Shown here: piece by piece, positions 32,661 to 39,403 of the stretch
Numbering within the stretch: position 1 is the stretch's first letter
How the letters are laid out: each line of letters starts with the position of its first letter
Assembly (NCBI GenBank): GCA_947442255.1
Contig: CANEVO010000021.1
Coordinates: 1 to 41,593, forward strand
DNA length: 41,593 nt
Direction of reading: 5' to 3'
Origin: Opitutia bacterium
Lineage (GTDB): Bacteria > Verrucomicrobiota > Verrucomicrobiae > Opitutales > Opitutaceae
The notes under the pieces: model-generated
The model's input: only the letters and a program-made list of their open reading frames with translations
What the model was told of the DNA's origin: nothing
Databases searched by the model: none
Made by a program: the position numbers and the translations under genes

Positions 32661-33566
32661 TCAGGCCCGCAGGGCCGCGGGGTATTCTCCGGCCGCGATC
32701 AGCGTGCGAAGCGCCGCCTCGACCCGCGGCTTGTCGTCACGGTAGGTCACCCCAAACCACGAACTGGCCGTCGGCAGGACCCGCACCGCCGCCTGTCCCT
32801 CCGCCACCAGCGCCGACACCGCTGCCGGCAGATAGAACTCCGCCTTGAGCGGATCCGGTCCGGCACCCGCCGGCGCCGCGCCCAGTCCCAGCGGAGCGAG
32901 GAAGCTGCGAAACTGCCGATCCAGGCCCTCGAAGATCGCCGGCGTGAATCCCCAGCAGTTCATCGAGACGACCTCCGCCCCGCTGAACTTCCGGCCGGGA
33001 CCGACGTCGGTGGGCAGAATGCCGGTGTGCTCGACGATCTCCTGGAGCGCGCCGCCGCGGTCGACCGCACAGACCCCGCGCGACACCGCGCCGTGCTCCG
33101 ACAGCGTGTTGGCCAGCGTGAAGCCCACCAGCGCCACCTCAGACGGCCGCGCCGGCGTGAGAAAGCACGCGAGCTGCCGGAAGGAATCCGCGCCGTAGAA
33201 GTCGTCCGCATTGATCACCGCAAAATTTCCCGGCACCGCCGCCCGCGCACACCAGAGCGCATGGCCCGTGCCCCACGGTTTCTCGCGCGCCGCCGGCGAT
33301 CCGAAGCCGGCCGGCAGGGCGTCCACCGCTTGAAAGACATAATCCACCTCGACCCGATCCGCGTAGCGCGCGCCGATCGAATCGCGGAAGAGCGCCTCGA
33401 AATCCCGGCGGATCACGAAGACCACGCGCGAGAATCCGGCGCGCCGCGCGTCAAACACCGCGTAATCCAGCACGGTCTCGCCGGCCGGGCCAACCGGATC
33501 GATTTGCTTCAGGCCGCCGTAACGCGACCCCATGCCAGCCGCCAGAACCACGAGGGTGAGGGACAT
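32661..33566 (-). CDS. NDP-sugar nucleotidyltransferase (pyrophosphorylase) family protein
   Basis: A 301-residue protein. The nucleotide-binding signature is LVVLAAGMGSRYGGLKQIDP, with GPAGETVLDYAVFDA following, as in NTP_transferase enzymes. FAVINADDFYG carries the metal-binding Asp pair, and LKAEFYLPAAVSALV and VLPTASSWFGVTYRDDK are the C-terminal parts. The enzyme would join a sugar 1-phosphate to NTP, giving an NDP-sugar and pyrophosphate in the cytoplasm. No left-handed beta-helix acetyltransferase domain is present. It is the middle gene of a three-gene operon. In related bacteria this type often accompanies sugar kinases or deacetylases; the specific sugar is unknown. Confidence 0.88.
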   Translation of the reverse strand: MSLTLVVLAAGMGSRYGGLKQIDPVGPAGETVLDYAVFDARRAGFSRVVFVIRRDFEALFRDSIGARYADRVEVDYVFQAVDALPAGFGSPAAREKPWGTGHALWCARAAVPGNFAVINADDFYGADSFRQLACFLTPARPSEVALVGFTLANTLSEHGAVSRGVCAVDRGGALQEIVEHTGILPTDVGPGRKFSGAEVVSMNCWGFTPAIFEGLDRQFRSFLAPLGLGAAPAGAGPDPLKAEFYLPAAVSALVAEGQAAVRVLPTASSWFGVTYRDDKPRVEAALRTLIAAGEYPAALRA

Positions 33567-33596
33567 GGAGCGAAAAGAAGGGATCGTCCGCCGCGG

Positions 33597-35072
33597 TCAA
33601 CGCACGACCGGCCCCGACTCGCCGCCGGCCCAGACGCGCTGCTGCACCTCGACGAAGCGTCCGACGATCGGGCCATGGAGGGCGTGCCGGCCGTTGACGA
33701 GCCGCTGCCGGGCGCCGATCCACACCTCGCGCACCGCCCGGCGCTCGAGCGCCAGGACGACGTGCGCAAGCAGCGATCCGGCATCGGACCCCGCGAGCGC
33801 GGGATCGAACAGATTGACGGTGAAGAAATCCGCCGGCCGGCCCACCTCGAGCGCACCGCCCGTCGAACCCAGGCTGCGGGCCCCGGTGACCGTAGCCGTA
33901 TGGAACAACGCCGTCGCGGGATCAGCCGCCAGCCCGGGACGCCGCGACCCGGCGAGCCGTAGCGCGTACTCCAGCACCCGGGCCTCCTGCAGGAGATCGA
34001 TCTGCCCGTGACTGTCGGTCCCCAATGCCACGCCGGCTCCGGCCGCCGCCAGCGCCTCCACCGGTACCAGGCCCAGGCCGAGATTCGCCGCGGTCACCGG
34101 ACACACGCAGGCCGTCGCGCGGGCGGTGCCGAGGATTTTGATTTCCTCCTCAGACAAATGGATCGCATCGACCGCCGTGAAGCGCTTGTCGACGATGCCG
34201 TGCTCCGCGAGCAGCGCCACCGGCGTGCGTCCGTATTCCGCGCGGCACGCGGCATTCTCCTCCGCCGTCGCGGCCAATTGCACATGCAGCCGGAAACGCT
34301 GGCTTCGCGCGTGCGCGGCGATCGTCTTCAAGGACTCGAGCGGTACCTGGGCCAGCCCGGCCACGCCCATGCCCACCCAGGCCTCGTCGGTGGGAAAATT
34401 CTGCCCGACCCATTGGTGCAGCGCATCGGTGTCGCGTAGGCAGCGTTCGGTGGGGCCGGTGTCGAAACGCGGGGGCGCGGCTTCCGCGGGTGCGCCGAAG
34501 CCCGCCCGGCTCCACGCGACGCGGAGCAGCGCAATCCGGATGCCGACGTCGTGCGCCGCGCGAATCACCTCCTGCGCGAGATGGTTCGGCCCCGGCGCCG
34601 GCTGGCCGTCGGGCGGGTGGTGCAGATAGTGAAACTCCCCGACGCACGTGATGCCCGATAGGAGCATCTCCATGAAGGTCATCCGCGCGACGTCGAACAC
34701 ATCCTCCGCCGTCACGCGCGACGCCACCCGCTCCAAGGCGTTCCGCCAGGGTGTGCGCGCGTCGCGGTCGGCGCGCCCCCGCAGTTCGGCCCGGCCACGA
34801 ACGAGCCGGTGGAAGCAGTGCGCGTGGGTATTCACCAATCCCGGCAGCGCGGCCTGCCCGACCAGTCGCCGTGCCATTGCGAGATCGGCCGGCTCCCGGG
34901 AAAAACGCGTGATCCGGCCGAGGGCGTCGGCAAAAAACGCCAGACCCGCTTCAAATTTCTCCCCCGTGTAAACCAGGTCGGGCAGCCAGCCGGTTTCCGC
35001 CGTGGCCGGTGCACCGGAAGACTTCGGAGCCGGCGGACGAGGATCGCGATCGTGGCTCGGTTTCTTTTCCAT
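33597..35072 (-). CDS. HutF-like amidohydrolase with altered active site
   Basis: A 491-residue member of the amidohydrolase superfamily, closest in layout to formimidoylglutamate deiminase (HutF). The first metal motif NTHAHCFHR (H83, H85) is present, as are VGEFHYLHH and GTDSHGQIDL (D353). But where HutF has HIHxAEQ, this protein has LHVQLAAT: metal His is Q265 and catalytic Glu is A268. Where HutF has HATHM, it has VDAIHL, so the catalytic His is D302. The spacings 265-302-353 equal those of HutF, so the match is firm. The substrate His/Arg pair also appears lost. No hutH, hutU or hutI is nearby. It may be inactive, have another reaction, or play a structural role. First gene of an operon with an NDP-sugar enzyme and a deacetylase. 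Confidence 0.85.
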   Translation of the reverse strand: MEKKPSHDRDPRPPAPKSSGAPATAETGWLPDLVYTGEKFEAGLAFFADALGRITRFSREPADLAMARRLVGQAALPGLVNTHAHCFHRLVRGRAELRGRADRDARTPWRNALERVASRVTAEDVFDVARMTFMEMLLSGITCVGEFHYLHHPPDGQPAPGPNHLAQEVIRAAHDVGIRIALLRVAWSRAGFGAPAEAAPPRFDTGPTERCLRDTDALHQWVGQNFPTDEAWVGMGVAGLAQVPLESLKTIAAHARSQRFRLHVQLAATAEENAACRAEYGRTPVALLAEHGIVDKRFTAVDAIHLSEEEIKILGTARATACVCPVTAANLGLGLVPVEALAAAGAGVALGTDSHGQIDLLQEARVLEYALRLAGSRRPGLAADPATALFHTATVTGARSLGSTGGALEVGRPADFFTVNLFDPALAGSDAGSLLAHVVLALERRAVREVWIGARQRLVNGRHALHGPIVGRFVEVQQRVWAGGESGPVVR

Positions 35073-35281
35073 CGGGGACGACCAAGGTCGCGGTCCCGGA
35101 CAGCGCGTGCAAACGGAATCCCGGCCTGATGCTGGAACTGACGCGGACTCGGGAACCGCGCCGGCTGCAGGGAATTTTTTACCCCTACTGATCGGCAGGG
35201 CGGCGATCGGCGCCGCGCAAAACAGGCTCGTCGCCAGCGACCCTGCCGGTCAACTCGCGGGTGCTTGTTGCTACCGGAGCA

Positions 35282-35334
35282 GGCAATCCAGATGTCACGC
35301 GAAGCCGCGAAGGCGGAGCCTTGGCTTCGCGTGA
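35282..35334. repeat. Palindromic repeat family C, copy 3
   Basis: TCACGCGAAGCC (35295) and GGCTTCGCGTGA (to 35334) form a perfect 12-base inverted repeat, led by CAATCCAGATG as at 14731. It lies in a 331-base gap (35073-35403) that has no gene; 35073-35281 shows nothing else I can name. Confidence 0.85.
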
Positions 35335-35403
35335 GCAGGTCTGCGATTGCCTCTGTAGCCACGAGCGCCCGCGAGTGGAGGGCGGGCCCTGTGCGATCCC
35401 CGC

Positions 35404-35934
35404 TCAGAACTTGAGCGTCATCTCGGCCTCGTTGAGTACGACGGTGACGCTGCGGCGCGATACCTGCCGGACACGCATGTAAACCGGCTCGCCCTGCACC
35501 TGCGTCTGGTTCACGTCGTTGTCCTTGTAGGGCTTCGCGTTGATCACGAGATAGAGCCGGCCGTCCTTCTCGAAGGTGCCGCTGACCTTGAGCGTGGCGA
35601 CCGCTTCCTGCAGCCGCGCCAGATCGGTCGCAGAGGCCACGGGCACCGGTTCGCCCAAGGCGGGCTCGACGCTGGCGGGCAGCACCGGGGCGGACTGGAT
35701 GGCCACCCCGGGCGGACGAAAGGGATTGTACCGGGGATCGGGGGGCGGCGGGGTCTCGTTTCGATTCTGATACAAAGCGCCGATGCGCTCCCGCACCTGC
35801 TTGAAGCGGGGCGACAGGGGCGGAGGCGCCGCGGGCGTCCCAGGGAGCGCCTTCGGCACGGGCTCGGCCGCCGCCATCGGCGAAGCGCCGAGCCGGAGGA
35901 CCGCGAGAAGAATCAGGAAGGACGCGCGGTTCAT
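35404..35934 (-). CDS. PilP/GspC-like pilus or secretion assembly protein
   Basis: A 176-residue protein with an N-terminal signal or anchor (MNRASFLILLAVLRLGASPM). A long Pro-rich linker follows (KALPGTPAAPPPLSP; PPPPDPRYNPFRPPG). The C-terminal domain (about 110-176) is TLKVSGTFEKDGRLYLVINA, PVYMRVRQVSRRSVTVVL and NEAEMTLKF. This is the small beta-domain layout of PilP or GspC, which links the inner-membrane platform to the secretin: an anchor, a flexible linker, then a domain ending with V-x-L-N-x-x-E-M-T-L. Its ATG overlaps the stop of the PilO-like gene by four bases. The secretin gene (pilQ/gspD) that normally follows is absent; a 331-base repeat region and hutF-like gene lie there. Confidence 0.65.
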   Translation of the reverse strand: MNRASFLILLAVLRLGASPMAAAEPVPKALPGTPAAPPPLSPRFKQVRERIGALYQNRNETPPPPDPRYNPFRPPGVAIQSAPVLPASVEPALGEPVPVASATDLARLQEAVATLKVSGTFEKDGRLYLVINAKPYKDNDVNQTQVQGEPVYMRVRQVSRRSVTVVLNEAEMTLKF

Positions 35935-36485
35935 TTCTTGCCGAGGAGTTCGATGGACAGATCGAGCGCGAGGCCGGACCCACCCGTGCCGGTGCGGGCG
36001 CAACTAAAGGCCGTGATGTTGACCAAGCGGGGGCCAGTCTCGAGCGCGAGGAGGAACGCGGCCACCTGCTCGAAGCTGCCGGTGGCGCGAAGCGTGTAGG
36101 GAATTCGCTTATACAGGGTCGCCTTGTCGCCCGCCGGCGAGCTGAGCTGGTGCAACTCGGGCAGCCGCGCCCGGGTCTGCTCTTCCAGCTTGTAGAAATA
36201 CCAGAGGTTCTCGGTCAGGTTGTCCTCGACCACGAGATTGTCGTCAATCCGCCGCGACACGTCGTACACCGCCGCGAGTTCCTGCCGCTGGGTCGAACCA
36301 CCGACGAGCAGGTCGAGCATGGCCTCGCCCTCCCGGGCGCGCTCCCGCTGGATCACTTCGAGTTCGCCAATCTGGCCCTGGAGGATCCCCGCGGTTCCAC
36401 TCAACACGATCGTGAGCAGGAGGCCGATCGCGCTCTGCGGATAGCGCCGCACCAGGCCGGGAAGGTTGGCGAAAAAGGCGTTCAC
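35931..36485 (-). CDS. PilO-like inner-membrane assembly protein
   Basis: A 184-residue protein. One N-terminal membrane helix (SAIGLLLTIVLSGTAGILQG) follows a short cytoplasmic part, then a coiled-coil-like helix (QRERAREGEAMLDLLVGG, RQELAAVYDVSRRIDDNL). The ferredoxin-like periplasmic domain has YTLRATGSFEQVAAFLLALE, RLVNITAFSC and LALDLSIELLGKK. This is the PilO/GspM layout. The start is GTG at 36485, overlapping the stop of a pilN-like tail (GTGA), as in pil operons. Because pilM, most of pilN and pilQ are missing here, the gene is probably non-functional for pilus assembly unless the rest is elsewhere. The start is fixed by the overlap. Confidence 0.65.
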   Translation of the reverse strand: MNAFFANLPGLVRRYPQSAIGLLLTIVLSGTAGILQGQIGELEVIQRERAREGEAMLDLLVGGSTQRQELAAVYDVSRRIDDNLVVEDNLTENLWYFYKLEEQTRARLPELHQLSSPAGDKATLYKRIPYTLRATGSFEQVAAFLLALETGPRLVNITAFSCARTGTGGSGLALDLSIELLGKK

Positions 36486-36540
36486 GAACGGGGGTTCTTC
36501 AGGCGGAAGACGATTTCAAACCGCCGGGTGTCACCAGACG
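36482..36540 (-). pseudogene. C-terminal tail of a PilN-like protein
   Basis: The frame reads GDTRRFEIVFRLKNPRS then TGA at 36484-36482. This is a plausible final strand of PilN (FxIxFxLKxP). The stop overlaps the pilO GTG by four bases. Upstream of about 36540 the frame leaves this pattern and meets a stop near 36573, exactly where tolC-like coding begins on the other strand. Confidence 0.5.
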
Positions 36541-36541
36541 C

Positions 36542-36966
36542 GTGACCGGGATGCCCGTTCGTATACCGCCGGGTTTATCGTCCGCGTGCCGCTCACGTTC
36601 GCGGACGGTCGGGGCCGCGCCCGCGCCGTGCAACTTGCGCTCCGTTGCTCGGAGGCCGACCTCGTCCGCTTCGAGCAGGACATCGCGCTCAGCGTCACCA
36701 GCGCCGCGGGCCAGATCGAAACCACGAAGCAGCGCGTCGCCGCGACCCGCACAGCCTTCGAGCTGGCGAGCCAGGCCCTCGAGGCCGAGCAGAAGCGTTT
36801 CCAGGCCGGCACGAGCACCACCTTTTTCGTCCTCCAGAAGCAGGAACTCGTCTTCGGCGTCCAGAACAGCTACGAACGCGCTCTCGCCGACCAGCGACGT
36901 GCCCGCGCCAACTACGAACGCGAACTTGGGGCGACGCTGACGGCGCACCACATCCAACTCGAGTAG
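36542..36966 (+). pseudogene. C-terminal fragment of a TolC-like outer-membrane efflux protein
   Basis: About 140 residues with strong TolC/OEP character: VRVPLTFADGRGRARAVQLA, then EADLVRFEQDIALSVTSAAG, QIETTKQRVAATRTAFELAS, QALEAEQKRFQAGTSTTFFV, LQKQELVFGVQNSYERALAD and RANYERELGATL. These are the last barrel strand, the second long helical hairpin and the C-terminal end of an outer-membrane channel of tripartite pumps. A full protein has about 420-500 residues, so roughly two thirds are missing. The 5' edge coincides with the 3' edge of the pilN tail on the other strand at about 36540. An open frame reaches 36466, but that part is antisense to pilN/pilO. No start or signal peptide; not expressed as a working channel. 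Confidence 0.75.
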
Positions 36967-37055
36967 ACGCCGGCTTCCAACCGGCGCCTACGATCAGGAT
37001 GCCCAAGGTGCACCGCGTCGCCACTCTCGAAATTCGACTGACCCGCTCAGGCATT

Positions 37056-37222
37056 TGACCGCGGATTTTGCGGAGGACGCGGATGGAACCGAGGCCGGAG
37101 GACAGATGCGGATCTTCTCCCTCCAGCGAATGCGTCACCGCTGGCGCAGCGCGCCGAGGGTGACGCATTCATCCGGGTTGCTGGCTTGTTATCCGCGTCA
37201 TCCGCGCAATCTGCGGTCAAAC
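37056..37222. repeat. Palindromic repeat family D, copy 2
   Basis: TTTGACCGCGGATTTTGCGG (from 37056) and CATCCGCGCAATCTGCGGTC with AAAC (to about 37220) are inverted outer arms. The inner segment GACGCATTCATCCG is shared with the copy at 18884. It occupies most of the gap between the tolC remnant and the protease gene. Confidence 0.7.
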
Positions 37223-37240
37223 GGCCTTGATCCGATCACG

Positions 37241-38164
37241 TCACCGAAATCCACCAACTCGGCCGCCCGTCTCCTGCCATTCGCTGAACGGCCGCGCGGC
37301 TCCACAATGCGGACACGGCGTCGTGGCCTGCACCGCCTGGCAATGCGGGCACACGGCCCGCGTCGAAAAGGGGTCGAAGCGGTTCTGACATGACTGGCAG
37401 ACCCAGATTGGACCGCCGGGCGGCGCCTCGTGACACGAAGGACACGCAAAGCCGGTATGCCGCGGGATCCGGCCGAGAGCGAAAAGCCCCTTGGATTGAC
37501 GAAAGCTGATCAGGCAGCGCTGGCCGAGGAAGACGGCCATGATCCCCGTCCAGAGCGATTGCCACCAGATCGCGAGCCCCAGCAGAGCCGCGCTGCCAAC
37601 GAGGCCAATCGCCGCGGAAATCTGCAGGCTGCGGGCCCGGCCCGTGACGAACCATAGGATCGACTGCAGCATCTGTCCGCCATCAAGCGGGTAGATCGGC
37701 AGGATATTGAACACCAGGAGCACGAGATTGATCCGGCTCACCCAATAGAAGAGCCGCATCACGTCCGGCGCCGTCTGGCCCCAACCGGCATTCTGGCCCA
37801 GGTAAGAAAGCCCGAACAGCACCGGGACCAGCGCGACATTGACAAGCGGTCCCGCCGCGATGCTCCACAAGGTCGCACCCGGCCGCTGCGGCGGGTTCAC
37901 ATAGGCCACGCCGCCGAGCGGCCACAGCACGATCTCGTTCGCCTGCCCGCCGGTCTGGCGACAGGCGAACGCGTGACCAAACTCGTGCAGCAGCACGATG
38001 AGGAAGAGCGACAGATACTCCGCGATGTTCCAAGCCGGCGAACTGTAGTGCCCCTGGCGCGTGGAAAGCTCGAGCACGGCCACGATGAACCAGGACCAGT
38101 GCACGGACACTTGGATGCCCGCCAAGCGGAAGAACCGGAGGGAGCCGGATTGAGTTGGGAGCAT
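37241..38164 (-). CDS. Site-2 protease (M50) family membrane protein with C-terminal zinc ribbons
   Basis: A 307-residue integral membrane zinc protease. The active site is VLLHEFGHAFACRQTGG in a membrane helix (HExxH), and the third ligand is in LPIYPLDGGQML (LDGG). WPLGGVAYV is the family's conserved strand after the HExxH helix. About five to six membrane helices are visible. After the last one come cysteine pairs FACPSCHEAPPG, WVCQSCQNRF, AVCPHCQAV and PCPHCGAARP, two likely zinc ribbons of rubredoxin type, which extend into the cytoplasm. Such proteases cleave membrane-bound substrates (for example anti-sigma factors). The ribbons may bind a substrate or RNA; this arrangement is less usual. 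The ATG at 38164 starts MLPTQSGSLRFFRLAGI. It diverges from the methyltransferase gene. Confidence 0.88.
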   Translation of the reverse strand: MLPTQSGSLRFFRLAGIQVSVHWSWFIVAVLELSTRQGHYSSPAWNIAEYLSLFLIVLLHEFGHAFACRQTGGQANEIVLWPLGGVAYVNPPQRPGATLWSIAAGPLVNVALVPVLFGLSYLGQNAGWGQTAPDVMRLFYWVSRINLVLLVFNILPIYPLDGGQMLQSILWFVTGRARSLQISAAIGLVGSAALLGLAIWWQSLWTGIMAVFLGQRCLISFRQSKGLFALGRIPRHTGFACPSCHEAPPGGPIWVCQSCQNRFDPFSTRAVCPHCQAVQATTPCPHCGAARPFSEWQETGGRVGGFR

Positions 38165-38317
38165 GCGAAAGAGGGCGCGAACATGAGTGCCGGCCCATGG
38201 ACCGCGCAACCCACATCACGGTTCAACGCTCCGTGGCTGCGAGCGTGAGCGAGTGGCGGCCTGGCGCGGAGCCGGAATGCCCTTGTCAACCCGGTGGACC
38301 GGGCGGACGGTTTTACC

Positions 38318-39064
38318 ATGAACCCGCCGACCCCCTTTGTTCGCCCGCTTCGTTGGACCGCCTTGGGACTGGTCGCGTGGCTTTCGGTCCTCGCCCTGCC
38401 CGCGCAGGACGCCTCGCCGCTCTACACCCAGCGCACGCCGAGCAGGGACGGGATTGGAAAAATCTATTACGGCCGGGAAATCGCGCACTTCATGTCCCAC
38501 GAAGGCGCGGCCTGGCTCGATCGCCCGGAACGCGACGCCGAGGAGAAGCCCGAACTAATGATCAAGGGCCTCGGGCTGCGGGCCGGTCAGGTCGTCGCCG
38601 ACATCGGTTGCGGCACGGGCTATTTCACCTGGCGACTGGCCCGGGAGGTCGGCGAACGCGGCGTGGTCTACGGCGTCGAGATCCAGCCGGAGATGCTCCA
38701 GTTGCTCGACACCAAGATGCGCGAACGCGGCGCGCTGAATGTCGTCGGTGTCCTGGGCACCCCGCAGATGCCGAATCTCCCGGAAGCCGTGGATGTCGTC
38801 CTGATGGTGGATGTTTACCACGAGCTGAGTAACCCCGCCGAGATGATGGAGGCGATCTGCGCCCGGCTGAAAACCGGCGGACGCCTGGTGTTCGTCGAAT
38901 ACCGCGGCGAGGATCCCAGTGTTCCAATCAAGCCGCTCCACAAGATGACCGAGGCGCAGATCAAGAAGGAGATGGCGGACCTGCCGCTCGAATACGTCGA
39001 GACGGTGCACACGCTACCGACGCAGCACATGGTGGTGTTCCGGCGCAAAGGGCGGGCGAGGTAA
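38318..39064 (+). CDS. Exported class I SAM-dependent methyltransferase
   Basis: A 248-residue protein. An N-terminal signal peptide (LRWTALGLVAWLSVLALPAQ, cleavage near AQD) precedes GKIYYGREIAHFMSHEGAAW, a segment common in such proteins. The SAM site is VVADIGCGTGYFTWRL (motif I), VYGVEIQPEML (motif II) and DVVLMVDVYHEL (motif IV), then GGRLVFVEYRGED. All SAM-binding motifs are intact. The odd point is export: SAM is cytoplasmic, so a periplasmic methyltransferase would need another source, or the segment is an uncleaved anchor with the domain in the cytoplasm. Similar proteins occur in Planctomycetes and Verrucomicrobia. The substrate is unknown. The ATG at 38318 is the one that opens the signal segment. 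Confidence 0.85.
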   Translation: MNPPTPFVRPLRWTALGLVAWLSVLALPAQDASPLYTQRTPSRDGIGKIYYGREIAHFMSHEGAAWLDRPERDAEEKPELMIKGLGLRAGQVVADIGCGTGYFTWRLAREVGERGVVYGVEIQPEMLQLLDTKMRERGALNVVGVLGTPQMPNLPEAVDVVLMVDVYHELSNPAEMMEAICARLKTGGRLVFVEYRGEDPSVPIKPLHKMTEAQIKKEMADLPLEYVETVHTLPTQHMVVFRRKGRAR

Positions 39065-39104
39065 GCAGGGCGGGCTGAGTTCGGAGTTCTGGGTTCGGAG
39101 TTGA

Positions 39105-39180
39105 GTGGCATGGGTCTCCAGACCCATGAAAACGGATCAGACTACCTTGCGCTCTTCACGGGTCAGGAGACCCGTGCCAC
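39105..39180. repeat. Palindromic repeat family A, copy 5
   Basis: The cleanest copy: left arm GTGGCATGGGTCTCCAGACC with CATGAA, right arm TTCACGGGTCAGGAGACCCG with TGCCAC, 24 bases apart. Each arm is an inner palindrome and the arms are inverted copies of each other. Confidence 0.9.
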
Positions 39181-39235
39181 TCGGAGCACTGCTGCCGGCG
39201 GGATGAAAATCCATCGGGCGGCTCCACCGAATGAA

Positions 39236-39300
39236 GGGCCGAGCTCCGCCGAGGCCGTTCTTCGGAGTTTGGTCCTTTCGGCCTCGACGGAGCTCGGCCC
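39236..39300. repeat. Long inverted repeat with 22-base arms
   Basis: GGGCCGAGCTCCGCCGAGGC (and CG) from 39236, with its inverted copy CGGCCTCGACGGAGCTCGGC (and CC) ending at 39300; one mismatch within 22 pairs and a spacer of about 21 bases. A third partial unit GGGCTCGGCCCTC follows at 39304. It lies upstream of the dehydratase gene in a 339-base gap. Confidence 0.8.
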
Positions 39301-39403
39301 TCCAGGGCTCGGCCCTCGCCCACGCCTTCCTCAGGCTCAGATCGACCGCCCGGTAAAACGACGTTTGCCAGTCGCAGGGCGGCCCGATTTTCTCCGGCCA
39401 CTG

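Noticed and set aside
34832..35983. Minus-strand 383-residue frame linking the hutF-like and pilP-like regions
   Set aside because: It runs out of frame through both real genes and the repeat gap; composition is Arg/Pro-rich and no domain is seen.
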